Part shown: positions 1 to 9,175 of the stretch, one piece after another
Layout of the letters: each line of letters starts with the position of its first letter
Numbering within the stretch: the first letter of the stretch is position 1
Source of the DNA: a bacterium
GTDB lineage: Bacteria; Oederibacteriota; JAAXVQ01; JAUVAV01
NCBI GenBank assembly: GCA_021108215.1
Contig: JAIORK010000012.1
Location: forward strand, 62,001-126,000
Direction: 5' to 3'
DNA: 64,000 nucleotides
The notes under the pieces: model-generated
Seen by the model: the letters and a program-made list of their open reading frames with translations, nothing else
Databases searched by the model: none
What the model was told of the DNA's origin: nothing
Position numbers and translations under genes: made by a program

Positions 1-2833
1 CATTTCAGGGGAATCGCTTGACACTGAAGGAATTGAAATGGGGGACGGATCTTTCTTTCTCCGGCGAGGCGGTTTTCGGAAAAAAACTTTTTGCCAAACT
101 ACAGCTGCAGACGCAGTCCGGGAATGGGTCGCACCTGGAACGGGGGCTTTGTCGGAAAAAATTTCCGGTGCACTCGCGATTCAGGTTGACCATAATAATA
201 TTGATGCCAATTTGCGCGTACATTCCGGGAAAGATGAGATGCAAGGGGAGTTTGAAGCGCGTCTGAATGGAAGGCGGTTGTCGCGATTTCTGGGGCGGCT
301 GCAAATTCAGGATATCCATACACCCTTGTTGTTTGATTTGTTTATGCTGGCCAAACCGGATCATTCTCCGCAAGGAAGAGTTTCGGGGCGTGTTCTTTTT
401 GATGGCGAGCAGGGACAATTGGATCGACTCGAGGGTGATTTGCAATTTTCTGATTTTAAATTTGGGGAGTGGCATTTTATTACACTTAAAACCGCCTGGG
501 AGAAACGTGGTCCGCAATGGAAACTTAAACTGCTTGAAGGCACACAAGCCAGAGGCCGTCTGCAGGCTGAACAAGGCGGCATGCAGGCCAATCCGGATGG
601 GTCCTTTGCAATTTCCCTTGATTTGCTGACGGATAATTTCAGTTTTTTTTCCAGGAAGTATCACGGGCATTTTGCGGTAGACGGAAGTTTGGATTTGCAA
701 CCTGCGCCTGATCTCCAGTTGGCGGTGGTGAGTTCTGATTTCCAACTCGATCGATACCCCTTTGGCGATTTTCACGCATCGGTCCGGTTTTGGGATGATA
801 AAATCAGGATTCGTACGCCGCCGGATATTCCTGTCCAGATTGCCGGGGATCTTGGTTTGTCGCCGGACGGGGCAGTCATTTTTAACCGTCTCTCGATTTA
901 TGACCGGCACCAAGTATACATAGAATCATCCGGCCGGATTGACGGTACGCGGACTTCTGATCTTCGTATCAAGGTGAAGAACGTTAAGGCGGATTTGCTG
1001 ACCCGCTGTTTGGGGTGGCCCCAACCCTGGACCGGTATTGCGAACGGGACCTTCCATTATACAGATGCTGAAGGAATTCCGAATTTTGATATACAGGTTA
1101 AAGTTGAGAACGGCAGTGTGCTTGATTTGCCGTTTGATGTTTTTCATGGAAACATTGTGATTGATCATCATTGGCTTTATTTCAGGGGACGCGAAGGCCA
1201 TGCGGTTTTAAACCGGCACGGCTGTTACCAGCTGAATCTTAGTGGTAAGCTTCCGGTGCCGCAAAATGCCGAGGCAACGAAACGTCTTCAGGGCGCTGAA
1301 ATGGATATACGGGTGCGGATGCCGGAAGGCGATTTGTCTTATATAACGTTTATTCCGTATTTTTCCAGGGCAACCGGTAAGAGCATGTTGGATTTGAATA
1401 TCAAAGGGACGATGGACTATCCTGCCATCTTCGGCAGAGCTACAATTGACGGGGGCACTTTGTGTCCGCGGGTGTATACCCCTAAAATTGAAAAACTCAA
1501 TGCAGATATTGTCTTTGAAGATAACCGGGTTTATATTAATCAACTTGAGGGCATGATCGGCGGTAGTAAACTGGAAATTACTGCAGGCCCCAAGGCGGAT
1601 TGGGCGAGTGTTTTTCGGAGATTGCAGCCGCATGAACTGAATTTAAAACTGGATACCCGCGCTGGGGCAATCAAAACCGGAAATACCGATGATTATGAAT
1701 TCATGGATGCCAAGGTGAAGATGGATGCGACCCTGGGGGGGACCTATGAAGCGCTGGTTTTAGGCGGTGTTTTTGAAGTGGCAGACGGACAATTTACTTT
1801 TCCGCCGCGGATGCTCACGGAGTTTGCCAAAAAAATGAAGACCGTCAATGTGAGTTACGATAATTTTAAAACCATCACGAAAAACAATTTATGGTTTTAT
1901 AATGATGTGGTAAGGGCTTTGTTGAAACAAAATCAGACCGTTGTTTTCAACGGCGGCAAACATAATTTTTCCGCTGAAGGGCAAATTTCAGTGGTGCGTG
2001 GTTCTTTTACCTACCTGGACACGGATTTTAATCTTAATGCCAATGAAGAAACAGTTGTGGATTTTCAAAAACAGGCGAAACCGCAACTCAGGGGTCTGGC
2101 GGAAACAACCATTCGCAATGTGGGTATTAAAGATGAGGGACGGTCGCGTGATGCAACCATCTATCTCCAGGCGCGTGGAACGGTTGGAGAACTTAAAATA
2201 AGTTTGTATTCCGATCCTGAAATGACACAAGCGCAAATTGTATCCTTGCTGACATTGGGTGAGGACTATTCCAGCTGGTCGCAGGAAGAAATTGATCAGA
2301 AGGTCCAGAATGCCGGTGCACGTGTCTTGGGGAGACTGGCGGGAAATTTAATTGGAAGAGAAATTGAGAAAAGTATAAAAAAGATTACCCCGCTGGATGT
2401 TATTGATATACGGCTGGGCGGGGTGGAGAAACTCGCGGACTCAATTATGACAGGGAGCGGCAATTCCGGCAGTGCACAAGCCGGTGAACAGGATGATATT
2501 ACGGGAACGAGTCTTTTAGACGAGACAGAGATTGGTATGGGAAAGTATTTGACCAACGATCTTTTTCTTAATTACCGGGGAACATTGAGGGATAGAGGAA
2601 CTGAAGGCGGCGGGCTCTCGTGGGAATCATCCGTGGGTCTGGAATACAATCTCGATTCTTCCAAAAAAATAAAAATTTATAAGAACTTTGATGAAGATTC
2701 CAACCAAGAACTTTTTTGGGGTATTGAAGGCCGCTTGAAATTTGAGGGGTGGTCGCCGGACAAAGCAACAAAAGAAATAGAAGCGGCCGCTGAACTTGAA
2801 TTGACCGTAACACCGGATTTGAAAAAAAAATGA
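1..2833 (+). CDS. tamB: TamB-like translocation/assembly protein, 5' truncated and frameshifted
   Basis: Large AsmA/TamB-family (DUF490) protein that spans the periplasm and moves lipids or helps outer-membrane assembly. Its 5' end lies outside the window. The body is repetitive beta-strand sequence. The C-terminal part (from about 2100) has the TamB-domain pattern, with GKYLTNDLFLNYRG followed by SVGLEYNL. The last ~890 codons are in one frame, but the first ~45 codons read convincingly only in another frame (from base 3: FQGNRLTLKELKWGTDLSFS). The frames must switch between about 110 and 165, probably at the six-A run 156-161. An ATG at 38 opens the downstream frame but gives an implausible Arg-rich N-terminus. 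It lies directly before bamA, a usual neighbour. Family call firm; integrity uncertain. Confidence 0.85.
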   Translation, partial: ISGESLDTEGIEMGDGSFFLRRGGFRKKTFCQTTAADAVREWVAPGTGALSEKISGALAIQVDHNNIDANLRVHSGKDEMQGEFEARLNGRRLSRFLGRLQIQDIHTPLLFDLFMLAKPDHSPQGRVSGRVLFDGEQGQLDRLEGDLQFSDFKFGEWHFITLKTAWEKRGPQWKLKLLEGTQARGRLQAEQGGMQANPDGSFAISLDLLTDNFSFFSRKYHGHFAVDGSLDLQPAPDLQLAVVSSDFQLDRYPFGDFHASVRFWDDKIRIRTPPDIPVQIAGDLGLSPDGAVIFNRLSIYDRHQVYIESSGRIDGTRTSDLRIKVKNVKADLLTRCLGWPQPWTGIANGTFHYTDAEGIPNFDIQVKVENGSVLDLPFDVFHGNIVIDHHWLYFRGREGHAVLNRHGCYQLNLSGKLPVPQNAEATKRLQGAEMDIRVRMPEGDLSYITFIPYFSRATGKSMLDLNIKGTMDYPAIFGRATIDGGTLCPRVYTPKIEKLNADIVFEDNRVYINQLEGMIGGSKLEITAGPKADWASVFRRLQPHELNLKLDTRAGAIKTGNTDDYEFMDAKVKMDATLGGTYEALVLGGVFEVADGQFTFPPRMLTEFAKKMKTVNVSYDNFKTITKNNLWFYNDVVRALLKQNQTVVFNGGKHNFSAEGQISVVRGSFTYLDTDFNLNANEETVVDFQKQAKPQLRGLAETTIRNVGIKDEGRSRDATIYLQARGTVGELKISLYSDPEMTQAQIVSLLTLGEDYSSWSQEEIDQKVQNAGARVLGRLAGNLIGREIEKSIKKITPLDVIDIRLGGVEKLADSIMTGSGNSGSAQAGEQDDITGTSLLDETEIGMGKYLTNDLFLNYRGTLRDRGTEGGGLSWESSVGLEYNLDSSKKIKIYKNFDEDSNQELFWGIEGRLKFEGWSPDKATKEIEAAAELELTVTPDLKKK

Positions 2834-2932
2834 ACTAAATTTTTTCATCAGTGTCCTATTTGCATGCCAAGGGGAACGAATCACAGCACACGATCACGAT
2901 ACCTTGGCTACCTCACGTTTGGGATTGACACC

Positions 2933-2957
2933 GGGGCAGGGTTGTGATGCCTGCCCC
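2933..2957 (+). terminator. GC-rich hairpin after tamB
   Basis: Perfect 8-bp stem GGGGCAGG/CCTGCCCC with a 9-nt loop, in the 233-bp gap between tamB and bamA. No T tract follows, so it may be a weak or factor-dependent terminator, or a simple structured spacer. Confidence 0.35.
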
Positions 2958-3000
2958 CAATTCTTTCGCAATTTAAATATGGGTATATCGCGGGAATCGC

Positions 3001-3029
3001 TTGACGCAGCATGGCAGTTCTGATAGAAT
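3001..3029 (+). promoter_or_regulatory. Sigma70-type promoter for bamA operon
   Basis: TTGACG (3001-3006), 17-bp spacer, TAGAAT (3024-3029), with TG at 3021-3022 making an extended -10. It lies 37 bp upstream of the bamA start and probably drives bamA through lpxI. Confidence 0.65.
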
Positions 3030-3066
3030 CGGTCAAATTTTTAGAGAAATGGAGGATTTTTAGCCT

Positions 3067-5451
3067 GTGTTTTCAAGGCTTTTTAAAGTAATTTCACTTT
3101 TAGCGGCTCTCTTTTATTGCCTATCTCATACCTCTTTTGCGGTCCAGTTGAAGAACAAAGTGATCAGCGACGTGCAGGTAACCGGCAGCACGACGATTGC
3201 AGGTGATGAGATTGTTTCCTGGTTGGCTGTTAAACCCGGTGAGGAATTTCAGGATGTGCGTTTGGTTTTGGACCGGGATTTAAAAAATATCTGGAAGACC
3301 GGAAAATTTGAGGATGTCAGTTTCGCCGTGGTTCCGCTGTCGGATGGAACCGTGCGTCTTTTGATTTCAGTCGAAGAAAAACCGGTGGTAAAAGAAATTC
3401 TTTTTACCGGGAACAAAGCGTTTGACAAAAAAAAACTATTGGAAAAAATGGAACTCAAAATCGGTGCCAGATATGATGCGTTCACCGCAGAAGCTGCTTC
3501 CGAAAAAATTGCTGATTTTTATAAAGAAAAAGAATATTATAAGGTGTCTGTTATACCGTCGGCGGAAGTTAAAACCGGCGATGCAGAGATAACGTTTGCA
3601 ATTGTCGAAGGGATGAAGGTTAAGATCACCGAGATCGTGGTAACCGGCAACAAAGCCTTTGCCGAGGGTAAAATAAAGGGCTTTATGGAAACCAAAGAAG
3701 CGGGATGGTTTGTGGGCGGGATTTATAAAGAAGAAACTTTTATTGAAGATATGAAAAAAGTGCTTTTGCATTACGCCAAAGAAGGTTATTTAAAAGCCCG
3801 TGTTTTTGGGTTCGGTCTCAATGATATAGAATTAAATCGTAAAACCATTGTGAACAAAGCTTTGTTTGTGAATGAGACGGAAAAGGAAATGACGATCACG
3901 CTGGAAGTGGAAGAGGGGCTGCAGTATCAGGTGAAAAACATTACGGTGAAGGGCAATATTATTTATTCAAGTGAAGACCTTTTTGAACGTATGGCACTTA
4001 AACCCGATGCCATTCTTGATTTGATTACATTTGAACAGGATATGCATATGATTCGTATGGCATATTCGGAAAAAGGATATATCTTTGCGGATATTTCACC
4101 GGAAATGGAGTACAACGATGATGCCGGCACCGTAGAAATTGAAATTATTATCCGTGAAGGCACGATTGCCCGGGTTGAACGTGTTGATATTCGCGGCAAT
4201 ACCATGACCAAGGACAAAGTGATACGCCGTGAATTAACGGTGAAACCGGGGGAACCGTTCGATTCCAGGAAAATACAGCGGTCCCGGGAAAAAATTTCAA
4301 ATCTTGGTTTTTTTCAGGACGTCAAGGTAACCACGGAACCGGGCAGCACCCCTGCCGAGCAGGTGTTGGTCTTCGATGTGGCAGAGCGGCATACAGGCAC
4401 CATCAGTCTTGGCGCTGGGTATTCATCCGTAGATTACTTAATGGGATATTTACAGTTGACCCAGGCCAATTTATTTGGTAACGGTCAGTCGGTGAGTTTG
4501 CAGTGGGAATTGGGAAGCTTGCGCCAGAGTTGGCAAATGTCTTTTACAGAGCCATGGTTGTTTGATTCGCCGGTCTCTTTTGGCGTGGATGTCTGGAATA
4601 TCAACAAGCAGAGGGGATATTCCGGCCAAGATTACAATCTACTTTCACAAGGTGGCGATATCCGGTTGGGACGCCGTTTTACTGAACATTGGAAGGGGTA
4701 TTTAACGTATAAATTGGAGAGCAATGAATATACGGACCTTGACTCTTCGTTGGATGGAATTTATGAAGAAGGCCGCAGCGATACCAGCTCTGTGACACCC
4801 ACGCTCGTTTATGATACCCGAGATAATATTTTTGATCCCACCCGCGGGACGTATCAGAAGTTTTCTATTGAATGTGCGGGTGGTTTTTTGGGCGGGGACA
4901 ATAATTATTTTAAGTACAACTTGGATAGTACCCTTTATATCCCGCTTATTTGGCGGTTGGTGCTGGCCTTGCATGGTGAAGCAGGGTATGCCCGGGCGTT
5001 TGACTATGGCATCAGTGCTGTTTCCAATGTTCCGCCGGCAGAGCGTTACCGTGTCGGCGGTACGGATTCGGTGCGGGGTTATGGTGAGGGTGTTTTCGGG
5101 TCGAATTTGGAAGGCAACGGCGGCCGTTTTAAGCTTAATACCAATATTGAATTACATTATCCAATTATCGGTCCTTTAAAAGGTGTGGCCTTTTTTGATG
5201 CGGGGAATACATGGAGCGGCATTAGCGAAGCGTTTGATGAGGAGATTTTTCCTGATCGTGAAACAATCGGGGCGGTCACTTATTTTTCAAAGAATCCCTC
5301 ATTATACAAAGGGGTGGGCGTGGGATTTAGGTTGACGGTTCCCGGGACGGTTATTTTAATCCGCTTTGATTTTGGGTATCCTCTGGACAACAATCCCAAT
5401 GGTGGTCCGCCGTCTTTGCAGTATCACTTTAATATCGGAAATATTTTTTAG
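3067..5451 (+). CDS. bamA: BamA outer-membrane protein assembly factor
   Basis: Omp85-family core of the BAM complex, which inserts beta-barrel proteins into the outer membrane. The GTG start is preceded by GGAGG at 3051-3055. The protein has 794 residues: a signal peptide (1-25, ending SFA), then five POTRA repeats starting near residues 30, 106, 183, 284 and 366, each opening with a V-x-G-N/S-x-x type strand. A C-terminal beta-barrel runs from about 444, with the diagnostic Omp85 motif VRGYGEG near 668. The last residue is Phe, as the BAM recognition signal requires. It is followed at short distance by ompH and the lipid A genes, a classic diderm arrangement. Length is typical and no key element is missing. 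Confidence 0.97.
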   Translation: MFSRLFKVISLLAALFYCLSHTSFAVQLKNKVISDVQVTGSTTIAGDEIVSWLAVKPGEEFQDVRLVLDRDLKNIWKTGKFEDVSFAVVPLSDGTVRLLISVEEKPVVKEILFTGNKAFDKKKLLEKMELKIGARYDAFTAEAASEKIADFYKEKEYYKVSVIPSAEVKTGDAEITFAIVEGMKVKITEIVVTGNKAFAEGKIKGFMETKEAGWFVGGIYKEETFIEDMKKVLLHYAKEGYLKARVFGFGLNDIELNRKTIVNKALFVNETEKEMTITLEVEEGLQYQVKNITVKGNIIYSSEDLFERMALKPDAILDLITFEQDMHMIRMAYSEKGYIFADISPEMEYNDDAGTVEIEIIIREGTIARVERVDIRGNTMTKDKVIRRELTVKPGEPFDSRKIQRSREKISNLGFFQDVKVTTEPGSTPAEQVLVFDVAERHTGTISLGAGYSSVDYLMGYLQLTQANLFGNGQSVSLQWELGSLRQSWQMSFTEPWLFDSPVSFGVDVWNINKQRGYSGQDYNLLSQGGDIRLGRRFTEHWKGYLTYKLESNEYTDLDSSLDGIYEEGRSDTSSVTPTLVYDTRDNIFDPTRGTYQKFSIECAGGFLGGDNNYFKYNLDSTLYIPLIWRLVLALHGEAGYARAFDYGISAVSNVPPAERYRVGGTDSVRGYGEGVFGSNLEGNGGRFKLNTNIELHYPIIGPLKGVAFFDAGNTWSGISEAFDEEIFPDRETIGAVTYFSKNPSLYKGVGVGFRLTVPGTVILIRFDFGYPLDNNPNGGPPSLQYHFNIGNIF

Positions 5452-5485
5452 ACAAGAGGCTTTAAAAAATAAGGGAGGCATGGCA

Positions 5486-5995
5486 ATGAAAAGAAAGCAA
5501 TTATTACAATGGATCGTGATTCTGGCAGGTGTTTTAACCCTCGGGTTTCATTCGACAGCTTGGGCCAAAGTTGCTGTTGTTGACACGGGAAAAGTGGTGA
5601 AAGAATATAAGAAGATGCAAGAAGCCCAGACCCGGCTGGAAAAAGATGTGGAAGATAAAAAAATGGAACTGAAGCGCATGAGCTCCGACTTGGAAAAAGA
5701 TAAGAACAATCTTGATAAACAAAAAGGTATTGTCTCGGAATCCAAGTATAAAAAATTGCAAGGCAAATTTGAAAAGAAGCAGGATGTCCTGCGTGAAAAA
5801 TATCGTGAAATGCAGAACTCTTTAATGAACCAACAGAAAACATTGCTGGAAGGTATTGTCAATGATGTGAAGGCAATTGTTGCCAAAATCGCCAAAAAAG
5901 AAAAATATGAATTGGTCCTGGATAAGGAAAGTGTTCTGTTCTACGATGGTGATGATATTACCTATAAAGTGTTGGATAAATTGAATTCGAAATAA
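5486..5995 (+). CDS. ompH: Skp/OmpH-like periplasmic chaperone
   Basis: Periplasmic holdase that carries unfolded outer-membrane proteins to BamA. The start at ATG 5486 is chosen because GGGAGG (5473-5478) sits 7 nt upstream; the in-frame ATG at 5480 is too close. The 169-residue product has a signal peptide (1-27, cleaved after AWA), then KVAVVDTGKVV, the usual first strand of the OmpH trimer core. A long charged coiled coil (about 40-125) follows, and a C-terminal strand segment (YELVLDKESVLFYDG) closes the core. The length matches the family. It lies 34 nt behind bamA and 23 nt before lpxD, presumably in one transcript. Confidence 0.93.
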   Translation: MKRKQLLQWIVILAGVLTLGFHSTAWAKVAVVDTGKVVKEYKKMQEAQTRLEKDVEDKKMELKRMSSDLEKDKNNLDKQKGIVSESKYKKLQGKFEKKQDVLREKYREMQNSLMNQQKTLLEGIVNDVKAIVAKIAKKEKYELVLDKESVLFYDGDDITYKVLDKLNSK

Positions 5996-6018
5996 TTGAA
6001 ATTACGGAGTATGCGTGA

Positions 6019-7053
6019 ATGGCTTTTTCAAAAACGTTAAAAGAACTGGCTGAATTGACCGGTGCGACCTTGAGCGGGCCCGATGCTGAATCCGTGGTGA
6101 TTTTAAGTGTCGGGCCGCTTGAACAGGCGGGTGCAAATACGCTGAGCTTTTTAGCCAATAAAAAATATCGCAATCAGTTGGAAACCAGCACGGCGGCGGC
6201 GGTTGTGATTCCGCCTATGATTGAGTATGACAAACCATGTCTCGTCAGCAAAAACCCCTATTTGGATTTTGTGAAAATTGTGTATCTTTTTGCGCCCCCG
6301 ATTCCTGTTCCCGAACCGGGCGTGCATGCAATGGCAGTGGTGCATCCCGGGGCCAAGCTGGGGAAGGATGTGGCAATCGGACCTTTTTGTGTGGTAGGTG
6401 AAAACACCGAGATTGGTGATCGCACGGTTCTTGTAGCTCAGGTTTATGTCGGCGAACAAGTGAAGATTGGCAATGACTGCTGTCTTTATCCTCAGGTCGT
6501 CCTGCGGGAACGCTGTGTGCTGGGTAACCGGGTCATACTGCATCCAGGTGTGGTGATCGGTGCGGATGGTTTTGGATTTGCACCTGATGGCGAGACATAT
6601 AAAAAGATTCCCCAGATCGGGAATGTTGTGATTGAGGATGACGTAGAAATTGGTGCCAATACCACAGTGGATCGTGCGGCTTTGGGTGAAACCCGGATCA
6701 ACCATGGGAGCAAAATCGATAATCTTATTATGATCGCTCACAATGTGAAAATCGGGAGCAATACGGTTATTGCCGGACAGGCCGGTATCAGTGGCAGTAC
6801 CAAGATTGGTAACAATGCCATGGTGGGAGGTCAAGTCGGCACGGCAGGGCACATTCATATTGGGAATAACACGATTTTAGGTGCTCAAGCAGGTATTTCG
6901 CGTGATGTTCCGGATGGGGCGTTTGTTTCCGGCTATATGGCCCGCCCCCACAAGGAAGCTATGCGTATTTTAGGGGAGACGGTACGTCTGCCTGGGCTGA
7001 GAAAAAAAGTTGAGGATTTAGAAGCGCGTTTGAAACAACTGGAAAAAGAATGA
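6019..7053 (+). CDS. lpxD: UDP-3-O-acylglucosamine N-acyltransferase
   Basis: Third step of lipid A synthesis: transfers a hydroxyacyl chain from ACP to the 2-amino group of UDP-3-O-acyl-glucosamine. The 344-residue protein has the N-terminal LpxD domain (1-100; LSFLANKKYRNQL). A left-handed parallel beta-helix of hexapeptide repeats (about 105-310; IGPFCVVGENTEIGDRT and many more) follows, and a C-terminal helix (LPGLRKKVEDLEARLKQLEKE) closes it. The catalytic His is probably the one in MIAHNVKIG (about residue 240). GGAG at 6005 precedes the ATG. The stop overlaps the lpxC start by 4 nt (ATGA), suggesting translational coupling. Confidence 0.97.
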   Translation: MAFSKTLKELAELTGATLSGPDAESVVILSVGPLEQAGANTLSFLANKKYRNQLETSTAAAVVIPPMIEYDKPCLVSKNPYLDFVKIVYLFAPPIPVPEPGVHAMAVVHPGAKLGKDVAIGPFCVVGENTEIGDRTVLVAQVYVGEQVKIGNDCCLYPQVVLRERCVLGNRVILHPGVVIGADGFGFAPDGETYKKIPQIGNVVIEDDVEIGANTTVDRAALGETRINHGSKIDNLIMIAHNVKIGSNTVIAGQAGISGSTKIGNNAMVGGQVGTAGHIHIGNNTILGAQAGISRDVPDGAFVSGYMARPHKEAMRILGETVRLPGLRKKVEDLEARLKQLEKE

Positions 7054-8360
7054 GCAAACCGGTTTTAGTTCAAACGACCTTAGCGAAGCCGGCGAGTCTG
7101 GAAGGTATTGGGCTGCATACCGGTGTCACGTCTCAGGTTGTGTTTGAACCGGCGCCTGCAGATACCGGTTATGTGATTGTTCGTACCGATCTTCCGGGAG
7201 AACCCCGGCTTTGCCCGGCAGTGGACCTGGTCTCGCAAACCACGCGGGGAACAACCCTAAAAGACGGTGATGTCGAAGTACATACCGTTGAGCATGTCCT
7301 GGCGGCACTGGTAGGCTTGGATATTGATAACTGTATTATTAAATTATCCGCCTTTGAACCGCCGGTCATGGATGGGTCTTCGCAGGAATTTTCCGAAGCG
7401 ATGGTTGCAGCCGGTATTGTGGATATTCCGGAGAGTGAAAAGAAAATTTACCGGGTTACCGAACCACTCGTGATTCAAGACGGCAAGAAAAGTATTGCAG
7501 CCTGGCCTTATCCGGGCTTGCGTATCACCTATGAATTGTATTATGATCATCCTTGGCTGCAACCCCAGCGGGTTGATCTTGAAATCAATCCGGAGGTTTT
7601 TCGCGCACAATTGGCGCAATGCCGCACATTTTGTTTGGAACAGGAAATTGATTGGTTAAAATCCCAAGGATTGGCCAAAGGCGGGACACGGGAAAACGCC
7701 CTGGTGATTGGTGAACACGGACTGGTTAATCCGCCGTTTCGCTGTGAACATGAATTGGCATTTCATAAAGTGTTGGATTTTATTGGGGATCTGGCATTGG
7801 CGCGTTGTAGGGTGGAAGGACATTTTGTTGCCAATTTTACCGGCCATGAGATGAATGCCCGTCTGGTGAAAGCACTTTTGAATCAAGCAAAAAGAATAAA
7901 GCATTTGGAGAGGGGGAAGGGAACATTGGTTATTGAAGCGCAGGAAATTGAGCAGTTGTTGCCGCACCGTTATCCCATGTTACTGGTTGACCGTGTGATA
8001 GATCTTGAGGTCGGCAAACGGGTTGTGGGAATTAAAAATGTAACAATGAATGAACATTTTTTTCAAGGGCATTTTCCCGGGCATCCGATTATGCCGGGGG
8101 TACTGATTTTGGAAGCCATGGCACAATGCGGTGGTGTGCTGCTTATGAAAAGCTCCCCGGATTCAGTCGGGAAGGTTGTTTATTTTGTGGGCATTGATAA
8201 AGTCCGGTTTCGCAAACCTGTGGTGCCGGGTGATCAACTCCGTTTTGAACTTTCGGTTGACAAAATAAAAGCCAGAATTGCAAAAATGCTGGCAAAGGCT
8301 TATGTCGGGGATACGTTGGTTTGTGAGGCGGAATTTATGTCGACCTTAGTCGCCCGCTAG
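7050..8360 (+). CDS. lpxC-fabZ: Bifunctional LpxC deacetylase / FabZ dehydratase fusion
   Basis: A 436-residue fusion of two consecutive ORFs of many other diderms. Residues 1-290 are LpxC, the zinc UDP-3-O-acyl-GlcNAc deacetylase and committed step of lipid A. Zinc and catalytic residues are visible: E81-H82 in VEHVLAAL, H239 and D243 in HKVLDFIGD, H266 in GHEMNARL. Residues 293-436 are FabZ, the 3-hydroxyacyl-ACP dehydratase of fatty-acid elongation. It has LPHRYPMLLVDRV and the active-site segment HFPGHPIMPGVLILEAMAQ (His near 340, Glu near 354). Both halves look intact. The same fusion is known in Bacteroidetes and some candidate phyla. It starts inside the lpxD stop codon. Confidence 0.96.
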   Translation: MSKPVLVQTTLAKPASLEGIGLHTGVTSQVVFEPAPADTGYVIVRTDLPGEPRLCPAVDLVSQTTRGTTLKDGDVEVHTVEHVLAALVGLDIDNCIIKLSAFEPPVMDGSSQEFSEAMVAAGIVDIPESEKKIYRVTEPLVIQDGKKSIAAWPYPGLRITYELYYDHPWLQPQRVDLEINPEVFRAQLAQCRTFCLEQEIDWLKSQGLAKGGTRENALVIGEHGLVNPPFRCEHELAFHKVLDFIGDLALARCRVEGHFVANFTGHEMNARLVKALLNQAKRIKHLERGKGTLVIEAQEIEQLLPHRYPMLLVDRVIDLEVGKRVVGIKNVTMNEHFFQGHFPGHPIMPGVLILEAMAQCGGVLLMKSSPDSVGKVVYFVGIDKVRFRKPVVPGDQLRFELSVDKIKARIAKMLAKAYVGDTLVCEAEFMSTLVAR

Positions 8361-8401
8361 TTGGATTTTCAAAAAACGAAAATTCTTTAAGGAGAGAAAA
8401 C

Positions 8402-9175
8402 GTGGCTGTTAAAATCCATTCTGCTGCAATTGTACATCCTGATGCGAAACTTGGGGTTGATGTTGAGATTGGTCCGGGCGCAATTGTGGGAGAAAATGTT
8501 GAAATAGGTGATCGTACTCAGATTGGCGCCTATGTGGTGATTGACGGAGGTACAACGGTGGGGATAGAAAATCGTGTCTTCACCGGTGCGATTCTCGGCA
8601 GTGAGTGCCAGGATCTGAAATTTAAAGGGGAACGCTCTTTTACCAAAATCGGCGATCGAAATACGATTCGTGAATATGTAACCATAAACCGGGCAACCGC
8701 GAAGGATCTTTATACCACCGTTGGAAATGATAATTTGATTATGGCCTATGCCCATGTGGCGCATGACTGTACGGTTGGGAATAACAATGTGCTCGCCAAC
8801 GGACTGGCCATGGCAGGGCATGTCACCATTATGGATCATGCTAATATTGGCGGATTAAATGCATTGCATCAGTATGTGCGTATTGGTTCCTATTCCATGA
8901 TTGGCGGTCTTTCCCGCGTTCCTAAAGATGTACCACCCTTCATCATGTGTGCAGACACACCCTTGCGGATTGTCGGAATCAATAAAATTGGTCTGGAAAG
9001 AAAAGGGTTTGGCAAAGAACAGGTCAAGGCAATCGAAAAAGCCTACCGGATTTTATATCGCTCCAAGCTGAATACGTCTCAGGCCTTGAAAAAACTGGCT
9101 GAAGAGCCCGGTACGCCGGAAGTGGATATGCTCATTCAATTTATAAAAGAATCCGAACGTGGCATCGCGAAATAA
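8402..9175 (+). CDS. lpxA: UDP-N-acetylglucosamine acyltransferase
   Basis: First step of lipid A synthesis: acyl-ACP dependent O-acylation of UDP-GlcNAc in the cytosol. The 257-residue protein starts at GTG with AAGGAGAG a few bases upstream. It has the trimeric left-handed beta-helix of hexapeptide repeats (1-190) and the LpxA C-terminal helical domain (GLERKGFGKEQVKAIEKAYR). The family's catalytic His is in the segment YAHVAHDCTVGNNN (near 122). HIHS-type N-terminus (KIHSAAIVHPDAKLG) is typical. Its 3' end overlaps lpxI by 17 nt. Confidence 0.97.
   Translation: MAVKIHSAAIVHPDAKLGVDVEIGPGAIVGENVEIGDRTQIGAYVVIDGGTTVGIENRVFTGAILGSECQDLKFKGERSFTKIGDRNTIREYVTINRATAKDLYTTVGNDNLIMAYAHVAHDCTVGNNNVLANGLAMAGHVTIMDHANIGGLNALHQYVRIGSYSMIGGLSRVPKDVPPFIMCADTPLRIVGINKIGLERKGFGKEQVKAIEKAYRILYRSKLNTSQALKKLAEEPGTPEVDMLIQFIKESERGIAK

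Noticed and set aside
5-913. 302-codon minus-strand open frame opposite tamB
   Set aside because: It is antisense to a clearly coding frame, very rich in Lys/Arg/Pro with no domain, and lacks a ribosome site. The same applies to long minus-strand frames at 6151-6858 and 42122-42832.
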